Positions 1 to 7,592 of a stretch of DNA of 34,476 nucleotides are shown piece by piece. Made by a program: the position numbers and the translations under genes. How positions within the stretch are numbered: the stretch's first letter is position 1; each line of letters begins with the position of its first letter. The notes under the pieces are model-generated. The model was not told where the DNA came from, made no database searches, and was given only the letters and a program-made list of their open reading frames with translations. The DNA is taken from positions 1-34,476 of IMG/VR virus record IMGVR_UViG_3300031862_000448. One strand, given 5' to 3'. This DNA comes from a virus.

Positions 1-30
1 GGTCTTCTCGGTGTCATCAGGCTTGCTCAT
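1..30 (-). CDS. Start of a gene downstream of the tape measure (partial)
   Basis: An ATG at 30-28 opens a frame reading MSKPDDTEKT that runs off the left edge, 18 bases after the tape measure stop. In phages of this layout the next gene would be a distal tail or baseplate protein, but ten residues cannot identify it. No clear ribosome binding site precedes the ATG, so the start is a guess from position and an open frame only. Confidence 0.3.
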   Translation of the reverse strand, partial: MSKPDDTEKT

Positions 31-48
31 GTAGCAGGCAGCCACTGG

Positions 49-3000
49 TCAGTCCCTGGCGTAGGTGTGTTCGCGTTCCAGCATCTCGGCGAGCTGGTCG
101 GCGATGCGGCTGATGTCCGTCCCCGCGGTCACCTGCCGACCGCCGATGTAGAAGTTGTAGGTGCGGGCCGCCGCAGGCGTAGGCCCTGCAGCCGCTGCTG
201 CGCCTGCAAGCGCGGGCTGGAGTCTCACGGAGGCGAGCGCCTGGAGTCGCTGCTGGAGAGCATCGAAGACCTGCTGGGCGACCTGGACGATCTGCCCGCC
301 GGTCTGGGAAAGCTGGTCGCGCAGGGTCTTCTGCTCAGTCTCAATCTGCTTGAGGGTCTCGTCGTGCTGCTTTCTGCGCTCCTCGAAGGCCGCCCGATCC
401 TGGGCCGCCAGTTCCTCCTTCGCCCGCTGCATCTCGGCGAAAGTCGCCTCCAGGGCAGCAGAGGCTGCCGACTCTGGCATCTCGCCGGCCTGGGCCATCT
501 CCATGATCAACTGCCGCTCTCGCCCCAAGGAGTCCAGTCGCTCCTGGGCGCTGAGCTGCTCCTCGGCGCGTCGCTGCTGCAGCGCGGCAAGCTCGTCCGC
601 CGCGATCCGAGCCATTGTCTCCTGGTCTTCCTCGCCCGTGATGCGCGCCAGATCGCGGCGATGCTGGAAGGTCAAGTCAATGAGCGAGAGTTCGTACTCA
701 TGCAGGCGGCGGCGCTGATCCAGTTCCTCCTGCGCCCACTGCTTGCGCACGTCCGCCAGGCGCTTCTCACCCAACTCCAGTTCTCGCTGCATGCGCTGGC
801 GCTCGGAGAAGATGGTCTGGGCCAGACGCAGTTCTTCCTGCTGGAAGAGTCGGCTCTGACCGGCCTCGGCCCGGCCCGCGTTCACCTGCCGGATGAGTTC
901 GAGGACGCGGGAGAGCTGCGCGAGATACTCGCCAGTCTGGAGCCGGTCGGCCTGGCGCATGCCCTCTAGCGCGGTGATCCAGGAAGAAACGATCTGGTCT
1001 GCGCTCTGCTCGAAGATGCGAGCCCTCTCTGCCGCTTCCTGCTTGGCGAGTTCGGCTGTCTTCGCCGCGAGGAATTGCTTCCGCGCGAGTTCGGCCTTCG
1101 TCGCATCCTCGCCCGCGGCGATCAACTGATTCTTGATCGCCGCGGCTTCCGACTGAATCTGCTGGAGGCGGACGCGGTGGATGCGCTCTCGTGCGCCAGC
1201 GATCTGATCTTCGTGGCCGATCAGCGCCTCGACGAGCTTCTGCTCGGCCTGCAGGACGATGTCCTTACGCTCCCGCTCGTAGGCGGCGATGGCGGCAAGG
1301 CGATACTGCCGGGCGGCTTCCTCCGCCTGTTCGCGCTGGCCGGCGGCCAGGTACTTCTCCTTGACCGCTTGCGCCTCGAGTTCGATCTGACGCATTCGCG
1401 CCTCGTGGTTGCGGCTCTGCAATTCGAGCAGCTTGATCTCGGCTTCCTGGATGTCTTTGCTGGCTTCTCGCTCCGCCGCAGCACGCGCTGCGGCCGCCCA
1501 CCTCGCCGCCTGCGCCCTCGCTTCCTCGGGCTTCATCCCGGCCTGAGCCAGGTCTTTCTCCAGTGCCTGCGCCTCCTCGGCGATCTGCTTCAGCCGCGCC
1601 GCGTGCGCTTCGCCGCGGAAACGCGCCAGTTCCTGCTCGATCTGCTTGAGCTTGGCGGTGCGTGCCTCCTGGCTTTGCTGGGCCTTCTCTGCTCCCTCGA
1701 CCTTCTGCTTGTACTGGTTCATCTGCGCGAGGAAGCGATCCATGTCCTGGGTGCGATAGCCGGCCCACTCCATCATCCGGCTCCAGAAGGAGGGCGTCTT
1801 GATCTCCTCCAGGCGCACCTTCACCTTGAAGGCGCGCCGGTCGAGATCCAAGAGTGTCTGCGCGAACTCCTTTCCCATCCGCTCGGCCTCGGAGAACTGG
1901 CGGTACAGCAATCCCAGTCCTACGGTGATCGCGGCGAATCCCAGCGCCCCGCCCCGTAGACTGGCCAGCAGGGCCGCCCCTGCTGTCTTCGCGCCCGCTG
2001 CGAGTTTGCCAAGCGAGAGTCCGGTCAGGTTGATCTCGACATTGGCTGCGGCCATGCTCGTCATCATCTGGCGCATCGCGCCGACCAGTCCGCCGGAGAG
2101 AACCACGGCCTCCTTCAGGTAGGCGTTGTAGAGGATGAAGGCGGCAGTGAGCGAAGCGAACCCGGCCGCCAGCAGCGCCACGACCGCGAGGATGGTACGC
2201 AGGGGAGCGGGAATGGCCTCGGCCATCTGCACTACGGTTTTGAGAACCTGCGCCAGCGCCTTGAGGACGGGCAGGAAAGCCGAGCCTACCTGCACCGCGA
2301 AGGCCCGCATCCCAGCCCAGGTCTTGGCCCACTGCACCTGGAAGGACTTGCTTTGCTCGGCGAAAGCGGCGGCTGACGCCCCGGTCGCCTGCGCCATCGC
2401 CTGCACGTCCTCGGAGAATTCCTTACCTCCCTGCGAAGCAATAGCCAGCGCACCCCTCAGAGCCCGCACGTTCGGGAAGAGTTGAGCCATGGACTCGGTC
2501 GCCATCCCGGAGCGCTGCGCGACCAGGGCCATGACTTCCGCGTCGGAGGCCCCGGCCTTCTGCATCGCGTCCAGATCATCCGCGCCGAGTTTGAGCGCAG
2601 CGGCCATCTCCTGCACTACGCCGCCCAGCCCCTTGGCGGCGAGGTTGGTGGCGGTCAGTTGGATGCCGAGCTTGGTGGCGGCAGCCTTAGCCTGCTCCGA
2701 CGGCGAGATGAACGACAACAACACCTGGTTCAAGGAGGTGACCGCCTCTGCGGGCACGACGCCGGCGCGGGTCATGGTGGCAATCGCCGCGCCCACGTCC
2801 TCGATGGGGACCTTCGCCTGCGCGGCGGTGGAGATCACATCGCCGATGTTCTGGGCGAGTTCCCCGAAGGTCAGCACTCCCCGTTCTACTGTCTTGAAGA
2901 GCACGTCCGAGACCCGGCCTGCGTCATCCGCGCTAAGTCCATAGGCGTTGAGCACGGCGGTGATTGCCCGGCTGGCAGTGGCGGTGTCAGTGATTCCCGC

Positions 3001-3393
3001 GGTGGCAGCAATTGCAGAGGCCTCCAGCACCTTCAGGCCCTCAGCACCGTTGAAACCGGAGGAGGCGATGTCGTAGAGGCCGCGCGCCAGGACTTCGGGA
3101 GCCTGCCCTACCTTGCCCGAAAGCGCCAGCACGGATTCGGACAGCGCGCGGAAGGCCGGCTCGCTCTCCTTCAGGATGGAGTTAACATTGCGCATCTCGG
3201 CCTCGAACTCAGCCGAGGCCTTGACCGCCATGCCCATCCCGCCGGCCACCGCCGCGCCGAAACCGGCTAGCACCGCGCTGGCCTTCATCGCTGCGCCGCT
3301 GTATTGCTCCAGGAGAGAGTTGGCTTTCACCAAGCCCTCCCGGAAGTTGGTCATGTCCAGCCGCAGTTGCGCGGTGATGGCTCCGACGGTCAT
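49..3393 (-). CDS. Phage tail tape measure protein (TP901 family)
   Basis: This 1114-residue protein sets tail length and is expelled with the DNA. Residues about 60-260 match the TP901 tape measure core, including a segment reading SSGFNGAEGLKVLEASAIAA and later AGVVPAEAVTSLNQVL. Two hydrophobic segments lie near residues 400-425 and 480-497, as expected for a protein that enters the host membrane. From about 510 to 1020 it is almost unbroken charged, Glu/Gln/Arg/Ala-rich helix likely to form coiled coil. A short C-terminal beta-like segment (TYNFYIGG) ends the protein. At the usual 0.15 nm per residue it implies a tail near 165 nm (inference). The ATG overlaps the methyltransferase stop as ATGA, so the two are translationally coupled. 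With no sheath gene in the window, a siphovirus tail is most likely. Confidence 0.93.
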   Translation of the reverse strand: MTVGAITAQLRLDMTNFREGLVKANSLLEQYSGAAMKASAVLAGFGAAVAGGMGMAVKASAEFEAEMRNVNSILKESEPAFRALSESVLALSGKVGQAPEVLARGLYDIASSGFNGAEGLKVLEASAIAATAGITDTATASRAITAVLNAYGLSADDAGRVSDVLFKTVERGVLTFGELAQNIGDVISTAAQAKVPIEDVGAAIATMTRAGVVPAEAVTSLNQVLLSFISPSEQAKAAATKLGIQLTATNLAAKGLGGVVQEMAAALKLGADDLDAMQKAGASDAEVMALVAQRSGMATESMAQLFPNVRALRGALAIASQGGKEFSEDVQAMAQATGASAAAFAEQSKSFQVQWAKTWAGMRAFAVQVGSAFLPVLKALAQVLKTVVQMAEAIPAPLRTILAVVALLAAGFASLTAAFILYNAYLKEAVVLSGGLVGAMRQMMTSMAAANVEINLTGLSLGKLAAGAKTAGAALLASLRGGALGFAAITVGLGLLYRQFSEAERMGKEFAQTLLDLDRRAFKVKVRLEEIKTPSFWSRMMEWAGYRTQDMDRFLAQMNQYKQKVEGAEKAQQSQEARTAKLKQIEQELARFRGEAHAARLKQIAEEAQALEKDLAQAGMKPEEARAQAARWAAAARAAAEREASKDIQEAEIKLLELQSRNHEARMRQIELEAQAVKEKYLAAGQREQAEEAARQYRLAAIAAYERERKDIVLQAEQKLVEALIGHEDQIAGARERIHRVRLQQIQSEAAAIKNQLIAAGEDATKAELARKQFLAAKTAELAKQEAAERARIFEQSADQIVSSWITALEGMRQADRLQTGEYLAQLSRVLELIRQVNAGRAEAGQSRLFQQEELRLAQTIFSERQRMQRELELGEKRLADVRKQWAQEELDQRRRLHEYELSLIDLTFQHRRDLARITGEEDQETMARIAADELAALQQRRAEEQLSAQERLDSLGRERQLIMEMAQAGEMPESAASAALEATFAEMQRAKEELAAQDRAAFEERRKQHDETLKQIETEQKTLRDQLSQTGGQIVQVAQQVFDALQQRLQALASVRLQPALAGAAAAAGPTPAAARTYNFYIGGRQVTAGTDISRIADQLAEMLEREHTYARD

Positions 3394-4763
3394 GACACCA
3401 ACTCCCGCGCCTTCTCAAGGCGCGCCTGAGCCATGGCGACGTAAGCAGCGTTGAGATCGCATCCGGCAAAGCGCCGGCCATGCTGCATTGCCACCAGCCC
3501 GGTCGTTCCGGCCCCGGCAAACGGATCGATCACAATCCCCTTCTCGCTCGCGCAGGTTGACAAGTCGAGCGCGTCCCAGTCATCCTGCAGCCGCTCGCCC
3601 TTGCCTCGACACCTGACACAGGTCATCCGTGACTTCGGGTTACGGCCTGACCCTGAGCATTCGGGGCAGGGCAGCATCGCCTGGGATGGCCAGCCGAAGC
3701 AGTCGCAGGTGGGAACCAGTCCGATGGGCTTGTGCACCGCGATCATCCTCGTGCGGAAGACCGAGTTAGGCGAGACTACCGCGTCCGGAGCGTCGGCTCC
3801 CTTCCTACCGCTGTGGCTCTCGCAATAACCGACCAGGCTGGTGCGCTTGCGCCAGGGAGCGCCGCAGCGGGCGCAGCATTTCTCGGGCGTGCCGGCCAGA
3901 ATACACGGTTCGATCAACTGAGGCGGGAAGACGGCGAAGTGCGCGCCGGGGAATCCCTGGGTGGCGACCCGCCACACGCTGCGCTTGTTGCGGCCCAGAG
4001 GGTTCGGGACAGCCAACGTGCCCAGGGTGCTGCTGATCCGCCGCCGCTCATCGCCGTCCGGGAATCCTTTCTTGCGATAGTTGCCACCAGGGGCCTTGCG
4101 GCCCAGGCTCACTGCCTGCTCGCGCACGGCGTCGGCATCGTAGAAGTAGTCGGCTGACCTACTGAAGAGAAAGATGAACTCGTGACTGCGAGTGGGTCGG
4201 CAGTTGACACTCTCAGGGCGGGTGTTTGGCTTGTCCCACACAATGTCGGTGCAGAGACGCCAGCCGTCCTCGCGCAGGCGAAAGGCCACCTCCCACGGGG
4301 TCCCCGCGATCTGCTTGTCCAGGAAGGAGTCGCCCAGGTTGAGCCAGAGGGTTCCATCCTTCCTGAGCACACGCCTGAGTTCCCGGAACACCTCCACCAG
4401 GTGCTCCACGTACATCTCGACCGTCGGCTCCTGCCCCAGGCAGCCACGCCACGCGCCGCAGTGACTACAGGTGGCGTCCTCGCGCCAGCGGGCAGCCTTC
4501 AGCCGCCGCACGTTCCCCGGTCCCGGCTTGCAGAAGGACTCGGTGGAGTGTTTGCCCGCCGTCTTCTCGGTGTAGTAGCGGCGCGTCTCCCATACATGGT
4601 CGCACTCGTCCTGCCCGCCCCATGCCGTGGGAGGCACCTCGTAATCACGCAGGCCCCAGTAGGGAGGCGAGGTGACACAGCAGTGGGCGCTTTCGGAAGG
4701 CATCCTCCGCAGCCACTCTCGGCAGTCCGCCTGTTCAACCTGATCTGTGAGCACAGTGCTCAT
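3390..4763 (-). CDS. Beta-class DNA methyltransferase with zinc modules, inside the tail operon
   Basis: The 457-residue product is an S-adenosylmethionine-dependent amino-methyltransferase. Motif IV (TSPPYWGLRDY, residues 31-41) comes first and the AdoMet motif I (DPFAGAGT, about 413-420) last, which is the beta order. SPPY suggests N4-cytosine, but N6-adenine cannot be excluded. Between them are a CSHCGAWRG zinc knuckle, a CCARCGAPW knuckle and a CxxCxGxG pair at about 366-389 (CPECSGSG and CVRCRGKG) like the DnaJ zinc centre. The frame stays open upstream to 5042, but the ATG at 4763 is chosen because it overlaps the tail chaperone stop as ATGA and the motif starts soon after. The gene sits between tail chaperone and tape measure, where a methyltransferase is unusual, and it shares its design with the gene at 21886-23874. 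No partner restriction enzyme is seen, so a protective or epigenetic role is likely (inference). Confidence 0.9.
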   Translation of the reverse strand: MSTVLTDQVEQADCREWLRRMPSESAHCCVTSPPYWGLRDYEVPPTAWGGQDECDHVWETRRYYTEKTAGKHSTESFCKPGPGNVRRLKAARWREDATCSHCGAWRGCLGQEPTVEMYVEHLVEVFRELRRVLRKDGTLWLNLGDSFLDKQIAGTPWEVAFRLREDGWRLCTDIVWDKPNTRPESVNCRPTRSHEFIFLFSRSADYFYDADAVREQAVSLGRKAPGGNYRKKGFPDGDERRRISSTLGTLAVPNPLGRNKRSVWRVATQGFPGAHFAVFPPQLIEPCILAGTPEKCCARCGAPWRKRTSLVGYCESHSGRKGADAPDAVVSPNSVFRTRMIAVHKPIGLVPTCDCFGWPSQAMLPCPECSGSGRNPKSRMTCVRCRGKGERLQDDWDALDLSTCASEKGIVIDPFAGAGTTGLVAMQHGRRFAGCDLNAAYVAMAQARLEKARELVS

Positions 4764-5520
4764 GGTCTCTCGGATTTGCTCCGACGTCTGTCCGTCAGCC
4801 CTAGCGATCGAGCGATCTCCTCTGGGTCTGTGGGCTTGGCCGCCCCGGCCTCTTTGCGCAGTCGCTGCACCACAGAGCGCAGCGCCTGGTAGGCCTTCTT
4901 GCCTCCCTGAGAGGCGGCAGCCGCGATGTAGGTCAACTCCGCCTCCTCGGCGAGCCGCAGCGCGCGCCGTCGCCGAATGCACTCCGCCCACACCAAGGCC
5001 TGCGCCGGGGTCACGTGCCAGACGATGTAATGGTGCGTCCACCCGTACTCGCTCTGCAGCAAGTCGAACGCGCCCGCCCAGCCCAGACTTACGGAATCGC
5101 CGTCGTCTTCGCGAGCTGGAGGGCGCGCCCCACGTTTTTTCGGATGTCCGGGAGCTGGTTGACCTCCAGCGCGGCAGCGATGATCTGCGCCGCCTGCGCC
5201 AGAGTCAGGTGGTCATCCAGATAGGCTTCCTCTACCCCGAAGAGTCGTTGGAACAGTCGCCCGACGGCCTCGCCCAGGATGGGGAAGATCGCCTCCAGGT
5301 GCTCGTCCGGTTTGGCGAGATCAATCTCTGGATGCTCCCTGGCCACCCGCTGCGCCAGCGCGCCCAGATCGGCGGCGATGCGCTTGAAGTCGCCGATCAC
5401 CAGGGGGCGAACCACGATCTCGCGCTCGCCTACCTGGAAGCGCCGCTCCTGGGGCATGACCACTTCGTCTGGCGATGGTGCTTTCGATACGCTGCCTGTG
5501 TCCGTCATGTTATCTGCCAC
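4760..5520 (-). CDS. Tail assembly chaperone G-GT fusion, made by -1 frameshift
   Basis: The downstream frame, 4760-5062, has only a TTG as a possible start and no ribosome binding site, but it is open without a stop back to the slippery site A AAA AAC at 5140-5134 in the preceding gene. A -1 slip joins about 129 residues of the G-like protein to 124 residues read from 5134 to 4763, giving about 253 residues. The junction region reads WAGAFDLLQSEYGWTHHYI, which resembles the T domain of other siphophage chaperones. By analogy with lambda gpG/gpGT, the fusion binds the tape measure through its G part and recruits tail tube subunits through its T part. The stop overlaps the methyltransferase ATG. 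The slippery motif and frame are seen directly; slipping itself is inferred. Confidence 0.8.
5089..5520 (-). CDS. Tail assembly chaperone, G-like unshifted product
   Basis: This 143-residue product is translated when the ribosome does not slip. It follows the tail tube gene and precedes the tape measure, the fixed position of the lambda G family, and it carries the slippery codons CGA AAA AAC (residues Arg-Lys-Asn) fifteen codons before the stop. The sequence is mostly helical and acidic, with a segment VRPLVIGDFKRIAADLGALA near residues 37-56. It should coat or chaperone the tape measure during tail assembly and be absent from the virion. The GTG at 5520 gives the longest form. An ATG at 5508, eight bases after AGAGGTGG, is an equally good start and would remove four residues. 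Confidence 0.82.
   Translation of the reverse strand: MADNMTDTGSVSKAPSPDEVVMPQERRFQVGEREIVVRPLVIGDFKRIAADLGALAQRVAREHPEIDLAKPDEHLEAIFPILGEAVGRLFQRLFGVEEAYLDDHLTLAQAAQIIAAALEVNQLPDIRKNVGRALQLAKTTAIP
5134..5140 (-). other. Programmed -1 ribosomal frameshift site A AAA AAC
   Basis: In the G frame the codons are CGA AAA AAC, so the heptamer A AAA AAC fits the canonical X XXY YYZ rule exactly. After a -1 slip the next codon is CGT at 5134-5132, in the frame of 4760-5062, with no stop between. Only a small possible stem (TGGGG with CTCCA) follows, close to the site. No strong pseudoknot or upstream Shine-Dalgarno stimulator was found by eye. Confidence 0.82.
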
Positions 5521-5536
5521 CTCTGCAAATCTCCGA

Positions 5537-5589
5537 TGGGGGCGGCCCGGCGCTTGCTTCGAGCCGCCTTCAACGCCAGGCCGCCCCCA
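5537..5589 (-). other. Long hairpin between tail tube and chaperone genes
   Basis: Perfect 11-base inverted arms (TGGGGGCGGCC at 5537-5547 and its complement at 5579-5589) enclose 31 bases, starting 26 bases after the tail tube stop. No U-run follows on the minus strand, so it is not a standard intrinsic terminator. It may protect the 3' end of tail tube mRNA or reduce expression of the downstream gene (inference). Confidence 0.6.
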
Positions 5590-5614
5590 AGTATCAGTCC
5601 GTCATCCGCTCATG

Positions 5615-6433
5615 CTACGCGGTGTACTCTTCCCAGCGTCCGACCTGGTCGCCGGCGGGTCGGCTGGTGTCGGCCAGCACCGTGAGCTGGATCGGCAGGT
5701 CCACCTGCTCCTCCTTGCTCCAGGAAAGGGTGCCCGACGCCAGCACCGCGCACCGGTAGAAGGTGAGGGCGAACTTCCTGCCCGACCCGGCCGGCAGCAC
5801 CAGCATCACCGACTTCTCGGTGATCGCGGTGTCGCCGCCGAAGGTCAAACGCCGGCGTCCGGTGCCGAGGTCCTCGATGGAAGCCGAGATACCCCACACC
5901 TCCTTGATATGCTCCAGCGTGACTTCCGCCAGCGGCACCGCGAGCGAGAACGTCTCGCCCGCCTTGATGGTGCGCACCGGGAGCAGCGACTGGTCGACCT
6001 CGATATCCGAGGTCTCGACGCCGTGCTCCACATCGAGGGAGCCGTGGGTGTGCCCCATGAACAGCCCCTCGATGTAGATTTCCTCCACCGCTCCCTTGAT
6101 CACGTCGTCGGGTGAGAACGCGCCGGCGGTGAAGAAGAACAGCGCCTGGGCGACGGAGCCGTCCGGCGTGCTCTCCCCCGAATCAGAAACGCCCACATCG
6201 TTGAGGCCGTTGTCCCAGCCGTCCGTGTTCGCCGCGTCGATGGCGACTGTGAGTTCCGTCGCCGAGACGTAGGTCACCCGCGACGGGTCAACATTCTCCC
6301 AGGCGGTCTGACCGTGTTTGCGGTGGTAGACCTTGGTCTCGCTCGGGGCGTCCAGGAAGCCGGTGCCGATGATCTTGATCGCCGAGTCTCCCGCTTTCGC
6401 GTAACTCGGATACACATCCGTGATGGTTGCCAC
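5615..6433 (-). CDS. Major tail tube protein with N-terminal IPT/TIG domain
   Basis: This 272-residue protein should polymerise into the tail tube. It lies between the tail completion gene and the G/GT chaperones, the standard place for the tube protein. Residues 1 to about 100 look like an IPT/TIG immunoglobulin-like fold: ITDVYPSYAKAGDSAIKIIG opens it and TYVSATELTV follows in the middle. Residues about 105-272 are beta-rich (for example TFSLAVPLAEVTLEHIKEVW) and form the tube-like domain. Ig-like domains on tail tubes usually decorate the outer surface and may bind cell-surface sugars (family knowledge; not shown here). The GTG start at 6433 has an excellent AAGGAGG seven bases upstream, fitting high expression. 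A structural gene other than the tube is possible but less likely. Confidence 0.75.
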   Translation of the reverse strand: MATITDVYPSYAKAGDSAIKIIGTGFLDAPSETKVYHRKHGQTAWENVDPSRVTYVSATELTVAIDAANTDGWDNGLNDVGVSDSGESTPDGSVAQALFFFTAGAFSPDDVIKGAVEEIYIEGLFMGHTHGSLDVEHGVETSDIEVDQSLLPVRTIKAGETFSLAVPLAEVTLEHIKEVWGISASIEDLGTGRRRLTFGGDTAITEKSVMLVLPAGSGRKFALTFYRCAVLASGTLSWSKEEQVDLPIQLTVLADTSRPAGDQVGRWEEYTA

Positions 6434-6448
6434 GTTATTACCTCCTTG

Positions 6449-6479
6449 CCCGCCAGACTGACGGCGGGTAAACCCCGCC
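6449..6479 (-). promoter_or_regulatory. Three-arm alternative hairpin before the tail tube gene
   Basis: Read on the minus strand, GGCGGG (6479-6474), CCCGCC (6468-6463) and GGCGGG (6454-6449) lie in a row, so the middle arm can pair with either neighbour. The last arm is directly upstream of the tail tube ribosome binding site, and the first begins at the TAG stop of the preceding gene. Ribosomes finishing that gene could decide which hairpin forms (inference). Confidence 0.4.
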
Positions 6480-6880
6480 TACGAAGACGGCCTCCGCAGA
6501 TCAAGGGCGATGTTGAAAGACGCGAGGTGCGCGGTCTCGTTGGCCGCTTGCTCGGTGCCCGTGTATGCGGGACTGGCCACCGCCTCGATGGTGAGCGCCC
6601 ACAGGCCTCCGCCCAGGTCCAGGTTCTGCTTGCGGTGCAGCCTGCCATAGAGGCTGTAGGCCTTTCGCAGGGCTGCATCAGGAGTCGCCGCCCGCGCGAA
6701 GAGCATCACTGTGGGGTGCTCACGCTCCGTGTATCGGTCAGGCGGGTAGCCCCCGGTGGCGTGCAGACTCACGCAGGCAAGCGGCGAGGAGGGCCTGTGG
6801 AGCCTGAACAGATCTGTCCCCACCGTTCCTTCGCCCTGGCTCTCCAGGTATGCCGCCAACTGGTCAATAAGCAAGCTCAC
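6479..6880 (-). CDS. Putative tail terminator / tail completion protein
   Basis: The 133-residue product lies between the HK97 gp10-like neck protein and the tail tube, the place of tail terminator (Tc1-type, minor capsid-like) proteins that cap the tail tube and join it to the head. The sequence (LIDQLAAYLESQGEGTVGTD at the N-terminus, then PTVMLFARAATPDAAL and LWALTIEAVASPAY) has the helix-then-beta pattern and length of that family. The GTG start at 6880 overlaps the preceding stop as GTGA, showing translational coupling. The assignment rests on position and general pattern, with no catalytic or signature residues to confirm it. Confidence 0.65.
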   Translation of the reverse strand: MSLLIDQLAAYLESQGEGTVGTDLFRLHRPSSPLACVSLHATGGYPPDRYTEREHPTVMLFARAATPDAALRKAYSLYGRLHRKQNLDLGGGLWALTIEAVASPAYTGTEQAANETAHLASFNIALDLRRPSS

Positions 6881-7380
6881 GTCAGCGCCCCTCGCAGATG
6901 ATCGTTCAGGTTGCCCTGGTAGCGGTCGGCCTGCTCCTTGAGGTTGTCCTCCAGGTACTTGGCCTTCCCGCCCTTGGGATGGTTGAAGTCCAGACGCTCG
7001 TGCTGCACCAGCGCGTAAGGAGTGTTGAACCCAACCTCGCCCACCACCGCGTCTCCCATGCCGCCCTCGACCACCTTGCGTTCCACCATCTCCGGGGCCT
7101 CGGGCTGTCCGCTAACCTCACGGAAGCCGCGCCGAGCGACCGCCCGGCCATTCGCGTAGACCGCGGCTGAACCGCTGGCGCGCAGCGTTCCCTCATCAAC
7201 CGGAGCGTCCCGCATGGCCCGGCCGAGGAGGTCCTCAGCGTTCTCGACCATGCCTTTGACCGCGGCCTGCTGGACGCGCTGCCACACCTCGCCATTGCGA
7301 GCGATCTGCCGTGACAGTTCCTCCAGCCCTTTGAGGGCGACTCCGAACTTGCCGTAGGTTTGGCGGCGGACAGTGGGCAT
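6877..7380 (-). CDS. HK97 gp10-like neck / minor virion protein
   Basis: This 167-residue protein resembles the HK97 gp10 family of head-tail joining proteins. An N-terminal helical part (VALKGLEELSRQIARNGEVW) is followed by a segment with APVDEGTLRASG, a hallmark of the family, and a conserved Tyr-rich part ending in FNTPYALVQHERLDFNHPKG. It should form part of the neck between head-closure protein and tail terminator. The ATG at 7380 comes just after the small membrane protein gene. It was judged from motif and position together, so the family call is fairly firm although the exact ring in the neck is inferred. Confidence 0.82.
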   Translation of the reverse strand: MPTVRRQTYGKFGVALKGLEELSRQIARNGEVWQRVQQAAVKGMVENAEDLLGRAMRDAPVDEGTLRASGSAAVYANGRAVARRGFREVSGQPEAPEMVERKVVEGGMGDAVVGEVGFNTPYALVQHERLDFNHPKGGKAKYLEDNLKEQADRYQGNLNDHLRGALT

Positions 7381-7384
7381 AGGA

Positions 7385-7570
7385 TTATCCCTTGGGGATG
7401 AAACCCCCGAAGCGCGCCTTGATCAGGTCGCGCACGGCCTCGATTGCCAGCACGCCGATGCCGGCCCACCAGGCCTGAACCGAGTGGATGTCGGCCGCCC
7501 AAACGCCGAGCGCAGCGAGCGCGCCGACAACAAGGCCCTTGCTCAGGGTCAATTTCCAGTTGAGTCCCAT
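7385..7570 (-). CDS. Small hydrophobic protein within the neck genes
   Basis: The 61-residue product has one clear hydrophobic stretch (LVVGALAALGVWAA, residues about 13-26) and a second amphipathic one (WWAGIGVLAIEAVRDLI, about 34-50), then a basic tail. A strong GGGAGG lies nine bases before the ATG at 7570, so it is very probably translated. The family is not recognised. Holin-like and short connector proteins can look like this, but no endolysin lies nearby, and its place among head-tail joining genes does not favour a lysis role. It may be an assembly factor that touches the membrane (inference). Confidence 0.6.
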   Translation of the reverse strand: MGLNWKLTLSKGLVVGALAALGVWAADIHSVQAWWAGIGVLAIEAVRDLIKARFGGFIPKG

Positions 7571-7592
7571 CTTGCGTTTCCTCCCTTTGAGC

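Noticed and set aside
67-1959. Plus-strand open frames opposite the tape measure gene
   Set aside because: They have Leu/Arg-rich antisense composition, no ribosome binding sites and no motifs.
7385-7570. Holin for the small hydrophobic protein
   Set aside because: No endolysin is near and the gene is embedded among neck genes. The second hydrophobic stretch is weak.
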